A DNA stretch of 64,000 nucleotides. Origin: CAVPGP01 sp963704025 (GTDB taxonomy: Bacteria; Actinomycetota; Thermoleophilia; Gaiellales; Gaiellaceae). This document shows, piece by piece, positions 32,490-40,071 of the stretch. Location: the NCBI GenBank assembly GCA_963704025.1, contig CAVPGP010000001.1:930001-994000 (forward strand), given 5' to 3'. A model generated the notes under the pieces. That model did no database searches and was not told the origin of the DNA. It saw only the letters and a program-made list of their open reading frames with translations. A program made the position numbers and the translations under genes. Numbering within the stretch: the stretch's first letter is position 1; each line of letters starts with the position of its first letter.

Positions 32490-32938
32490 TGGATCCCCTC
32501 GGCTCCTGCGTCTCGGGCGAGCTCAAGCGGCTCGGGCCTGCGGGTGACATCGTCGAGCTCGTGCGCGCATGGCCGCAGGCGGTGGGCGAGCAGATCGCGC
32601 GAAACGCCTGGCCGGCGCGCGTCTCGCGGGACGGGACGCTCCACGTCGCCACCAGCTCGTCCGCCTGGGCGTTCGAGCTCGGGCAGCTCGAGATGGACAT
32701 CCGCGGCCGGCTCGGAGGACGGGCTCCGGCACGGCTCCGCTTCGCGCCGGGCCCGCTGCCGGAGGGCCATGAAACCGGCTCGAGGCCGGCGAAATCTGCA
32801 CCGCCTCGGCCGACGCCGGAGGAGTGGTCCGAGGCGGAGCTCCTGGGCGCGGAAATCGAGGCAGAAGAGTTACGCAATTTGGTCATTCGCGCCGCCGCGG
32901 CGAGCCTCGCGAAGGCGCGGTCCGACCGCCCGTTCTGA
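32486..32938 (+). CDS. DciA-like protein (DUF721), predicted helicase-loading factor
   Basis: 150 residues. The DUF721 core spans about 10-90: VELVRAWPQAVGEQIARNAW, PARVSRDGTLHVATSSSAWA, FELGQLEMDIRGRLGG. Members called DciA bind the replicative helicase DnaB. A helical C-terminal segment (SEAELLGAEIEAEELRNLVI) follows a Pro-rich linker. ATG 32486 overlaps the recF stop (ATGA), with GGGGAGG upstream. The recF-dciA-gyrB order is common in actinobacteria. Confidence 0.88.
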   Translation: MMDPLGSCVSGELKRLGPAGDIVELVRAWPQAVGEQIARNAWPARVSRDGTLHVATSSSAWAFELGQLEMDIRGRLGGRAPARLRFAPGPLPEGHETGSRPAKSAPPRPTPEEWSEAELLGAEIEAEELRNLVIRAAAASLAKARSDRPF

Positions 32939-32951
32939 TACACTGATCGCG

Positions 32952-32982
32952 GCCCGCAAGTCGGGGATTTGCAGGGCTTTTT
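32952..32982 (+). terminator. Terminator-like hairpin with T-tract in the gyrB leader
   Basis: GCCCGCAA (32952-32959) pairs with TTGCAGGGC (32969-32977, one bulged A) around a 9-nt loop, followed by TTTTT, and the gyrB ATG comes only 3 nt later. It could end the dnaN-recF-dciA transcript. A TACACT at 32939-32944 could be a -10 whose transcript would begin just before the stem, making it a leader hairpin. The AGGG closest to the ATG, a possible ribosome site, is inside the stem. Confidence 0.6.
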
Positions 32983-32985
32983 CTT

Positions 32986-35370
32986 ATGGCTGAAGCATCC
33001 TATTCCGCAAAGGACATCACGGTCCTCGAAGGGCTCGACCCGGTCCGGCTCAGGCCCGGCATGTACATCGGCTCGACCGGTCCGAGAGGCCTCCACCACC
33101 TGATCTACGAGGTCGTCGCCAACTCCGTCGACGAGGCGCTCGCCGGGAGAAACGACCGGGTCGAGGTGACGCTGCACCCGGACAACTCCGTCACGGTGCG
33201 CGACTGGGGCTCGGGCATCCCGGTGGACATGATGGCCGAGCAGGGGCTGCCTGCCCTGACGGTCGTGCTGACGAAGCTCCACGCCGGCGGCAAGTTCGGC
33301 GGCGACGGCTACAAGGTCTCCGGCGGCCTCCACGGCGTCGGCGTCTCGGTGGTGAACGCGCTCTCCGAGTGGCTCGTGGCCGAGGTGGCCCGCGACGGCA
33401 AGCTGTACCGCCAGGAGTTCGCGCGCGGCGTGCCGCAGGGCGACATGGAGACGATCGGCGTCTCGAAGGAGTCCGGCACGACGATCAAGTTCCTGCCCGA
33501 CGCAGAGATCTTCGAGGAGATCGAGTACTCGGCCGAGACGCTCGTGCAGCGGCTCCGCGAGACGGCGTTCCTGACGCGCGGCCTGTGGATCAAGCTCACC
33601 GACGAGCGCGCGGAGGGCAAGGAGTACGAGTTCCACTACGAGGGTGGGATCAAGGACTTCGTCTCGTACGTGAACGAGTCGAAGGACGCGATCCACAAGA
33701 CGATCGTCTACTTCGACGGCGAGCAGGAGCAGGGCACCGTCGAGGTGGCGATGCAGTGGAACTCGTCGTATCAGGAGTCCGTCTTCTCTTTTGCCAACAA
33801 CATCAACACGCATGAGGGCGGCTCGCACCTCTCCGGCTTCAAGGCGGCGCTGACGCGGACGCTGAACGACTACGCGCGCTCCAAGGGCCTGCTGAAGGAG
33901 AAGGAGGCGAACCTCGAGGGCGAGGACGTGCGCGAGGGGCTCGCGGCCGTGATCTCCGTCAAGCTCCGGGACCCCCAGTTCGAGGGCCAGACGAAGACGA
34001 AGCTCGGCAATCCGTGGGTGCGCGGTCTCGTCGAGCAGACGGTGAACGCCAAGCTGGCGGAGTTCCTGGAAGAGAACCCGACCGACGCGCGCCAGATCAT
34101 CACGAAGGCCGTCGCCGCCACGCGCGCGCGGCTCGCCGCCCGCAAAGCGCGTGAGCTGACGCGGCGCAAGTCGGCGCTCGAGAACGCGGCGCTCCCGGGC
34201 AAGCTCGCCGACTGCACGATCCGCGACCCCGAGTCTGCGGAGCTCTTCATCGTCGAGGGGGACAGCGCCGGCGGCTCGGCCAAGATGGGCCGCGACCGGA
34301 CGTATCAGGCGATCCTGCCCCTGCGGGGGAAGATCATCAACAGCGAGAAGAACCGGATCAACAAGGTTCTCTCGAACAACGAGATCCAGGCGATGATTAC
34401 GGCGATCGGCACGGGGATCGGCGACGAGTTCGACATCGCAAAGCTCCGCTACGGACGCGTGATTGTGATGACGGACGCCGACGTCGACGGCTCCCACATC
34501 CGGACGCTGATCCTGACGTTCCTCTACCGGCAGATGCCGGAGCTGATCGACCGCGGCCACGTCTACATCGCTGTGCCGCCGCTCTACAAGGTCAAGCTCG
34601 GGAATCAGGAGTACTACTTCGAAAAGGATGCGCAGCTTGAGGAGCTGCTGGTCCGCGAGCGCGTCACGAACATGGAGCTCGGGGCCCGCTCCGGCGAGCC
34701 GACGAAGCTGACGGAGGCGCGCTGGGGAAGGTTCTCCCGCGCGCTGAACGAGTTCGAGGGGTGGTCCGCGCGGCTCCGGTCCGACTTCGGCGCCGCCGCG
34801 GTGGACTTCGTCGTCAAGCACCGTCTGGTCGAGACGGACGTCGACTCGCTCGACACGTTCGGCGACGCGGTCGAGGCGGTCGAGGACAACGGCTACCAGC
34901 TCTCGGTCCTCGGCCGTGACGAGCACGGCTTCACCGTCAAGGTGATCGAGACGGAGACGAGCTCGGCGCAGCACGTGACCGTGCCGCTGGAGCTGATCAC
35001 GTCGCCGGTCTACACCGGCCTGCGCCGGGCGTACGCCAAGCTCGTCGAGACGGTCGGCCTGCCGCCCTTCCGCGTCGCGTTCGGCAAGAAGCTCGAGATC
35101 GCCGAGAGCTTCCACGGCCTGCGCACGACGGCGATCGACCTCGCCAAAGAAGGGCTGCACCTGAGCCGGTTCAAGGGCCTCGGCGAGATGAACGAGGAGC
35201 AGCTCTGGGCGACGACCATGGATCCCGCCCGTCGGCTGCTCGTCCGCGTCGACGTGGAGGACGCGCACGCGGCCGACCGCCTGTTCTCGACGCTGATGGG
35301 CGACCAGGTCGAGCCGCGACGCCTCTTCATCGAGGAAAACGCCAAGGACGTGAAGTTCCTTGACGTCTAG
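32986..35370 (+). CDS. gyrB: DNA gyrase subunit B (long form)
   Basis: 794 residues. GHKL ATPase domain (NSVDEALAGRNDRVEVTLHP; SGGLHGVGVSVVNALSEWL), transducer (FANNINTHEGGSHLSGFKAA), TOPRIM with EGDSAGGSAKMGRDRTYQAI, LPLRGKIINSEKNRINKVL and DADVDGSHIRTLILTFLYR, and the C-terminal tail HLSRFKGLGEMNEEQLWATT. Between about residues 545 and 715 there is a long extra segment splitting TOPRIM from the tail, as in the roughly 800-residue proteobacterial GyrB and unlike the usual ~650-residue actinobacterial form. It pairs with gyrA 11 bp downstream. Confidence 0.97.
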   Translation: MAEASYSAKDITVLEGLDPVRLRPGMYIGSTGPRGLHHLIYEVVANSVDEALAGRNDRVEVTLHPDNSVTVRDWGSGIPVDMMAEQGLPALTVVLTKLHAGGKFGGDGYKVSGGLHGVGVSVVNALSEWLVAEVARDGKLYRQEFARGVPQGDMETIGVSKESGTTIKFLPDAEIFEEIEYSAETLVQRLRETAFLTRGLWIKLTDERAEGKEYEFHYEGGIKDFVSYVNESKDAIHKTIVYFDGEQEQGTVEVAMQWNSSYQESVFSFANNINTHEGGSHLSGFKAALTRTLNDYARSKGLLKEKEANLEGEDVREGLAAVISVKLRDPQFEGQTKTKLGNPWVRGLVEQTVNAKLAEFLEENPTDARQIITKAVAATRARLAARKARELTRRKSALENAALPGKLADCTIRDPESAELFIVEGDSAGGSAKMGRDRTYQAILPLRGKIINSEKNRINKVLSNNEIQAMITAIGTGIGDEFDIAKLRYGRVIVMTDADVDGSHIRTLILTFLYRQMPELIDRGHVYIAVPPLYKVKLGNQEYYFEKDAQLEELLVRERVTNMELGARSGEPTKLTEARWGRFSRALNEFEGWSARLRSDFGAAAVDFVVKHRLVETDVDSLDTFGDAVEAVEDNGYQLSVLGRDEHGFTVKVIETETSSAQHVTVPLELITSPVYTGLRRAYAKLVETVGLPPFRVAFGKKLEIAESFHGLRTTAIDLAKEGLHLSRFKGLGEMNEEQLWATTMDPARRLLVRVDVEDAHAADRLFSTLMGDQVEPRRLFIEENAKDVKFLDV

Positions 35371-35381
35371 CCGGAGAAAGC

Positions 35382-38006
35382 GTGTCTGAGGTCGAGACCG
35401 GGGCGCTCGGCCCGGGCCGGATCGAGCCGCGCGAGCTCGAGCAGGAGATGCGCACGAGCTTCCTCGATTACGCGATGAGCGTGATCGTGAGCCGTGCGCT
35501 CCCGGACGTGCGCGACGGCCTCAAGCCGGTGCACCGCCGCGTCCTCTACGGGATGTGGATCAACGGGAACCGGCCGGGGCGCCCGTACGTGAAGTCGGCG
35601 AACATCGTCGGCTTCGTGATGGGCAACTTCCATCCGCACGGGGACGCGTCGATCTACGACACGCTCGTCCGGATGGCGCAGCCGTTCTCGCTGCGGTATC
35701 CGCTCGTCGACGGACAGGGCAACTTCGGCTCCATCGACGACGACCCGGCCGCCGCGATGCGCTACACCGAGGCGCGGCTGGCGAGGATCTCGACGGCGCT
35801 GCTCGAGGAGCTCGACCACAACACGGTCGACTTCGAGCCGAACTACGACGAGTCGAAGGTGCAGCCGGTGGTGCTGCCGGCGCGCTTCCCGAACCTGCTC
35901 GTCAACGGGTCAGCGGGCATCGCCGTCGGCATGGCGACGAACATGCCGCCGCATCACCTCGGCGAGGTCGTGAACGCGATCGTCGAGCTGATCGACGACC
36001 CGTCCGCCGACGTCGAGAAGCTGATGAAGCACATCAAGGGGCCGGACTTCCCGACCGGCGCGATCGTCGTCGGCCGCTCCGGCATCCGCGACGCCTACCG
36101 CACGGGCCGCGGCCGGATCGTCGTCCGCGCACGCGCCCATATCGAGGAGCTGCGCGGCGGCAAGTCGGCGATCGTGATCACCGAGCTTCCCTACGGCGTC
36201 AAGAAGATGGGCGACGTGGGGGTCGTGACGAAGATCGCCGACCTCGTGAACGACAAGACGCTGACGGAGATCTCGAACGTCCAGGACTACTCCGACCGCA
36301 CCGGGATGCGGATCGAGATCGAGCTGAAGCGCGACGCGATCCCGCAGGTCGTCCTCAACAAGCTCTACAAGCACACCGCGCTCCAGACGACGTTCGGCTA
36401 CAACGCCGTCGCCCTCGTGGACGGCGTCCCGAAGACGCTCTCGCTCCTCGAGCTGATCACGCACTACCTCGACTTCCAGCGCGAGATCGTCATCCGTCGG
36501 GCGAAGCACGAGCTGCGCCAGGCCGAGAACCGCGCCCACGTGCTCCAGGGCTACCTGATCGCCCTCGACAACCTCGACGAGGTGATCCGGCTGATCCGCG
36601 GAGCCGCCGACACCGACACGGCTCGCACGCAGCTGATGGAGGTCTTCGACCTCTCGGAGATCCAGGCCTCGGCGATCCTCGACCTCCGCCTCCGCGCGCT
36701 GACGGCGCTCGAGCGGAGGCACGTCGAGGACGAATACGCCTCGCTGCAGGACCGGATCGGCGAGCTGCGCGACCTGCTCGGCGACCCGGCCAAGATCGAC
36801 GCGCTGATCAAGGAGGAGCTGCTCGAGCTGCGCGACACGCACGCGCGAAACGACGACCGCCGCACGGAGATCGTCGCAGCGGAGGAGGAGCTCGAGCTCG
36901 AGGATCTGATCGCGGAAGAGGACATGGTGATCGCGATCACGCGCTCCGGCTACATCAAGCGGCTCCCGGTGACCTCCTATCGCGAGCAGCGGCGCGGCGG
37001 CATCGGCGTCATGGGCATGGACCTGAAGGACGAGGACTACATCGAGCACCTCTTCGTCGCCTCCACCCATGACTACATCCTGTTCTTCACGAACGTCGGC
37101 AAGGTCTACCGCCTGAAGGTGCACGAGCTGCCGCTCGGCTCGCGGCAGTCGAAGGGGCGCGCGATCGTCAATCTGCTCCCGTTCCGGCAGGACGAGCAGG
37201 TGCGGGCGGTGATCCAGACGCGTAACTTCGAGGAGGCCGAGTTCCTCGTCTTCGCCACCAAGCAGGGCGTCGTCAAGAAGACGAAGCTGCCCGAATACAA
37301 CACGCCGCTCAAGGCCGACGGGATCATCGCGATCAAGATGCGCGAGGGGGACGAGCTGGTCGGCGTCAGGCACGCGTCCCCGGGCGACGACATCCTGATG
37401 GTCTCGCGCAAGGGTCAGGCGATCCGCTTCCACGAAACCGATGCGAGGGCGATGGGCCGTGCCACGGAAGGTGTCAGGGGGATGAACCTGCGCTCCGGCG
37501 ACGAGGTGATCGCGATCGAGATCGCGAAGGACGACACCGACCTGCTGGTGATCACCGAGAACGGGTACGGCAAGCGGACGCGAGTCTCCGAGTACCCGAT
37601 CAAGGGGCGCGGCGGCCTGGGCGTGAAGACCGTGCAGCTGACCGAGGCGCGAGGGCAGCTCGCCGGCGCGCGCATCGTTCGCGACGGCTATCAGGTGATG
37701 CTGATCTCGACGGGCGGCACCGTGATCCGGATGCCCGTCGAGGAGGTCAAGCGGCTGGGCCGCTCGACCCAGGGCGTGATCGTGATGCGCCTGCGCGAGG
37801 GCGAGAAGGTCTCCGGGATCGCGCCCGTGGTCGAGTCGGGCGACGACGCGCCCGCCGTCGACATGGACGCCGTCGACATTGACGCCGTCGGAATCGATGC
37901 CGTCGGAATCGACGCGCTCGTCGTTCCGGACGTCGTGGACGTGCCCGTCGAGGATGCCGAGACGAACGCCGGGGGCGACCCCGCGGACGAGCCCGAGACC
38001 GACTAG
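35382..38006 (+). CDS. gyrA: DNA gyrase subunit A
   Basis: 874 residues. Winged-helix/tower domain with the catalytic Tyr in AAAMRYTEARL and the quinolone region GNFHPHGDASIYDTLVRMAQ. The residue equivalent to E. coli Ser83 is Ala here, as in mycobacteria, which may lower fluoroquinolone sensitivity. The C-terminal beta-pinwheel carries a GyrA-box QRRGGIG at about 529. The last 55 residues are acidic with tandem repeats. No intein. GTG 35382 is the start. It is the last gene of the plus-strand origin cluster; an inverted repeat follows 23 bp after the stop. Confidence 0.97.
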   Translation: MSEVETGALGPGRIEPRELEQEMRTSFLDYAMSVIVSRALPDVRDGLKPVHRRVLYGMWINGNRPGRPYVKSANIVGFVMGNFHPHGDASIYDTLVRMAQPFSLRYPLVDGQGNFGSIDDDPAAAMRYTEARLARISTALLEELDHNTVDFEPNYDESKVQPVVLPARFPNLLVNGSAGIAVGMATNMPPHHLGEVVNAIVELIDDPSADVEKLMKHIKGPDFPTGAIVVGRSGIRDAYRTGRGRIVVRARAHIEELRGGKSAIVITELPYGVKKMGDVGVVTKIADLVNDKTLTEISNVQDYSDRTGMRIEIELKRDAIPQVVLNKLYKHTALQTTFGYNAVALVDGVPKTLSLLELITHYLDFQREIVIRRAKHELRQAENRAHVLQGYLIALDNLDEVIRLIRGAADTDTARTQLMEVFDLSEIQASAILDLRLRALTALERRHVEDEYASLQDRIGELRDLLGDPAKIDALIKEELLELRDTHARNDDRRTEIVAAEEELELEDLIAEEDMVIAITRSGYIKRLPVTSYREQRRGGIGVMGMDLKDEDYIEHLFVASTHDYILFFTNVGKVYRLKVHELPLGSRQSKGRAIVNLLPFRQDEQVRAVIQTRNFEEAEFLVFATKQGVVKKTKLPEYNTPLKADGIIAIKMREGDELVGVRHASPGDDILMVSRKGQAIRFHETDARAMGRATEGVRGMNLRSGDEVIAIEIAKDDTDLLVITENGYGKRTRVSEYPIKGRGGLGVKTVQLTEARGQLAGARIVRDGYQVMLISTGGTVIRMPVEEVKRLGRSTQGVIVMRLREGEKVSGIAPVVESGDDAPAVDMDAVDIDAVGIDAVGIDALVVPDVVDVPVEDAETNAGGDPADEPETD
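37866..37925 (+). repeat. Tandem 15-bp repeats in the acidic tail of gyrA
   Basis: Four units close to GACGCCGTCGGAATC, two of them differing only at one base, encode DAVDI-DAVGI-DAVGI-DALVV near the GyrA C-terminus. In other gyrases acidic tails tune DNA wrapping; here the tail length could change by repeat slippage (inference). Confidence 0.8.
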
Positions 38007-38028
38007 CCGCACACGCCGCGTCTCGCAA

Positions 38029-38106
38029 CGTTCCTGCCGGAAGGGGGGACGGTTTCGTTCGTCGTGCCCTTCCCAGGAACGAGTGGGAACGTTATAAGTT
38101 GTAACG
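38029..38106 (+). promoter_or_regulatory. Inverted repeat plus direct repeats before the MerR-like gene
   Basis: CGTTCCTGCCGGAAGG (38029-38044) is matched by CCTTCCCAGGAACG (38068-38081) in inverted orientation; together they could form a stem after gyrA. Directly after it GGAACG occurs at 38076-38081 and 38086-38091, one helical turn apart, with a third AACG at 38103-38106 on either side of TATAAG (38093-38098), a possible -10. The arrangement could be a gyrA terminator overlapping an operator for the next gene. Confidence 0.4.
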
Positions 38107-38143
38107 AGGGGTCTTGTATTCGCGGCAGAAAGAGCGCTCTCCT

Positions 38144-38443
38144 ATGGCTTACACACGGCAAGTCGACCTGCTCGAGCCCATCGAGATGGCGGAGCATCTC
38201 GACAAGGTCGAGCTCTACCTGGGACAGGTGTGTCAGATCGCCGGCATCTCGAAGATGCAGCTCGACTACTGGACGAACAAGGCGCAGATCCCCACGAAGG
38301 GGAGGAAGCAGCGGATCTACGACATGGAAGCGGTCGAGATGGTGATGCTGATCAAGCAGGCCAAGGACAAGGGGCTCAACCTGGGCGCCGCAATCGAAGC
38401 GGCGCGCCGTTTCCGCGCGGAGCACGAGGGCGACGCCTCGTAG
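38144..38443 (+). CDS. MerR-type helix-turn-helix regulator
   Basis: 99 residues. One winged HTH of the MerR class: LYLGQVCQIAGISKMQLDYW, TNKAQIPTKGRKQRIYDMEA, VEMVMLIKQAKDKGLNLGAA. There is no effector-binding C-terminal domain and no metal-binding Cys. Hence it may be a small stand-alone DNA-binding protein of the type that acts with other regulators or autoregulates. ATG 38144 with AGAAAGAG upstream is preferred over TTG 38114. Target unknown; direct repeats in its own upstream region are candidates. Confidence 0.82.
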   Translation: MAYTRQVDLLEPIEMAEHLDKVELYLGQVCQIAGISKMQLDYWTNKAQIPTKGRKQRIYDMEAVEMVMLIKQAKDKGLNLGAAIEAARRFRAEHEGDAS

Positions 38444-38462
38444 CCTGCGCCGCTAGTCGTCG

Positions 38463-39308
38463 TCACCCGTCCGCGCCGCGGAGCCGCGCCGCCGCCTCCT
38501 CGGGCGCGAGCGTGTTGATCCACCAGCCGGCGCCGAGCTCTGCGCCGGCAAGGACGCTCAGGCGCGGGAAGAGCTCGAGGTGCCAGTGCTCGGTGTCGTG
38601 GAGCCACGCGTTCAGCGGCGTGTGGCCCTCGACGGCGTCGAGTCGGCGGATTCCCTCCGCCAAGAGCGACAGCGCGGATCCGAGGCGGGGGCTCTCGAAC
38701 GCGTTCCCCTCGGCCTCCGCCGGAGCGACGAGCAGCTCGTAGCGCGCACGGCTCACCCGTGGGCAGAGGAGGACGAGGCCTTCGCGCTCGGCGACGAGCC
38801 CACCGTCGAGCGACAGTCCGTGCTCGGCCGCGGCGCTCGGCGGCCGGTCAGGCAGCCAGATGAGCTGCGAGTGCGAGTGCGGCAGGCTCGCTCCTGCTGC
38901 CTTGCCCTCGTTCAGGAAGGCGAAGCAGACGTGCCCGTCCGCGCGCGCGGCCCGTGCCCGCTCGCGCCACGCCTCGGCGACACGCTCGAGCTGACCGTCG
39001 TCGAGCTCGGCGATCGAGCGCACGTGGTGCGGCGCGTGGATCACCACCTCCTGGCGGTCGAACGCGGGGTAGAGGTTGGGGACGACGCGGACGTCCCAGC
39101 CTGGGGTATCGGGGTCGCCGGCCGCACGGCCGAGCGCCAGCGTCTCCGGCGGGGTTCGCCCCTCGCGGCCCTGGCAGAACGGGCAACTCTCGAGCTCCTC
39201 CGCCGACGGCGGCTCGAGCGCGGGGCGGTCGGCGCCGGGGCGGGCGTCCCGGGCCGGTGCGATCGCGACGTGGCGACCGCTCAGAGGGTCAATCCGCAGA
39301 TCGGCCAG
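38463..39308 (-). CDS. galT: Galactose-1-phosphate uridylyltransferase-like protein, no canonical start
   Basis: HIT-superfamily nucleotidyltransferase of the GalT class. In order: LRIDPLSGRHVAIAPARD, the zinc pair in ESCPFCQG, WDVRVVPNLYPAFDRQEVV, IHAPHH, the catalytic-site LPHSHSQLIW and a C-terminal zinc/His region EHWHLELFPRL. It exchanges UMP between UDP-glucose and galactose 1-phosphate. About 281 residues from CTG 39308 (or CTG 39299); the first GTG lies near 39050, after the zinc site, and would destroy the domain. The 5' end overlaps the slipin gene by about 20 bp on the same strand. Confidence 0.83.
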   Translation of the reverse strand: MADLRIDPLSGRHVAIAPARDARPGADRPALEPPSAEELESCPFCQGREGRTPPETLALGRAAGDPDTPGWDVRVVPNLYPAFDRQEVVIHAPHHVRSIAELDDGQLERVAEAWRERARAARADGHVCFAFLNEGKAAGASLPHSHSQLIWLPDRPPSAAAEHGLSLDGGLVAEREGLVLLCPRVSRARYELLVAPAEAEGNAFESPRLGSALSLLAEGIRRLDAVEGHTPLNAWLHDTEHWHLELFPRLSVLAGAELGAGWWINTLAPEEAAARLRGADG

Positions 39309-40062
39309 AACGCGATTCGAGGAAGGGCGTGAGGAGGTCGATCGGGGCCGGGAAGACGATCGTCGTCGCCGGAGAGGATCCGAGCTCGATCAGCGTCTGC
39401 AGATAGCGCAGCTGCAGCGCCACCGGATGGTGCTCGATCACGAGCGCCGCGTCCTTGAGCCGCTCGGAGGCCTGGAACTCGCCCTCGGCAGCGATCACCT
39501 TCGCGCGGCGCTCGCGCTCGGCCTCCGCCTGGCGTGCCATGGCCCGCTGCATCCCGGACGGGATCTCGACGTCCTTCACCTCGACGATCGAGACCTTGAT
39601 CCCCCAGGGCGCGGTCGCCTCGTCGATGATCGCCTGCAGGATCGCATTGATCTTCTCGCGCTCCGAGAGCAGCTCGTCCAGCGAGTGCTGGCCGAGCACG
39701 GAGCGGAGCGTCGTCTGTGCGATCTGAGAGGTCGCGACCATGAAGTTCTCGATCTGGACGATCGCCGCCGCGGGGTCGATGATCCGGAAGTAGGCGACCG
39801 CGTTCACCCGCACGGGCACGTTGTCCTTCGTGATCACCTCCTGCGGCGGGATGTTCAGCGTGATCGTGCGCAGGTCGACCTTGACCATCCGGTCGACGAT
39901 CGGGATCAGGAAGAACAAGCCAGGCCCCTTCGGCTGCGGCAGGAGGCGGCCGAGGCGGAAGACGATCCCGCGCTCGTACTCCCGCGCGACCTTCACAGCG
40001 GCGAAGAGGAAGAGCAGCAGCAGGAAGGCGACGACGGCGAGGACGATCAGCGCGGCGGTCAT
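39289..40062 (-). CDS. Slipin/stomatin-like SPFH membrane protein
   Basis: 257 residues. One N-terminal transmembrane helix (about 4-24) and an SPFH domain: EYERGIVFRLGRLLPQPKGP, VDLRTITLNIPPQEVITKDN, NAVAYFRIIDPAAAIVQIEN, then the helical ARQAEAERERRAKVIAAEGE region. Slipins form oligomers and typically pair with NfeD proteases, exactly as here, where nfeD is the upstream gene with a 9-bp gap. Likely role is a membrane-quality-control complex. Confidence 0.94.
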   Translation of the reverse strand: MTAALIVLAVVAFLLLLFLFAAVKVAREYERGIVFRLGRLLPQPKGPGLFFLIPIVDRMVKVDLRTITLNIPPQEVITKDNVPVRVNAVAYFRIIDPAAAIVQIENFMVATSQIAQTTLRSVLGQHSLDELLSEREKINAILQAIIDEATAPWGIKVSIVEVKDVEIPSGMQRAMARQAEAERERRAKVIAAEGEFQASERLKDAALVIEHHPVALQLRYLQTLIELGSSPATTIVFPAPIDLLTPFLESRSGRSAD

Positions 40063-40071
40063 GCGGGGAGC

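Noticed and set aside
32407..35268. 953-codon open frame on the minus strand opposite gyrB
   Set aside because: It is the complement of clearly coding gyrB; long antisense frames are expected at 70% GC and its product is a low-complexity Arg/Val/Leu/Asp mix without motifs.
35910..38012. 700-codon minus-strand frame opposite gyrA
   Set aside because: Shadow of gyrA in GC-rich DNA; composition-biased, no start context.
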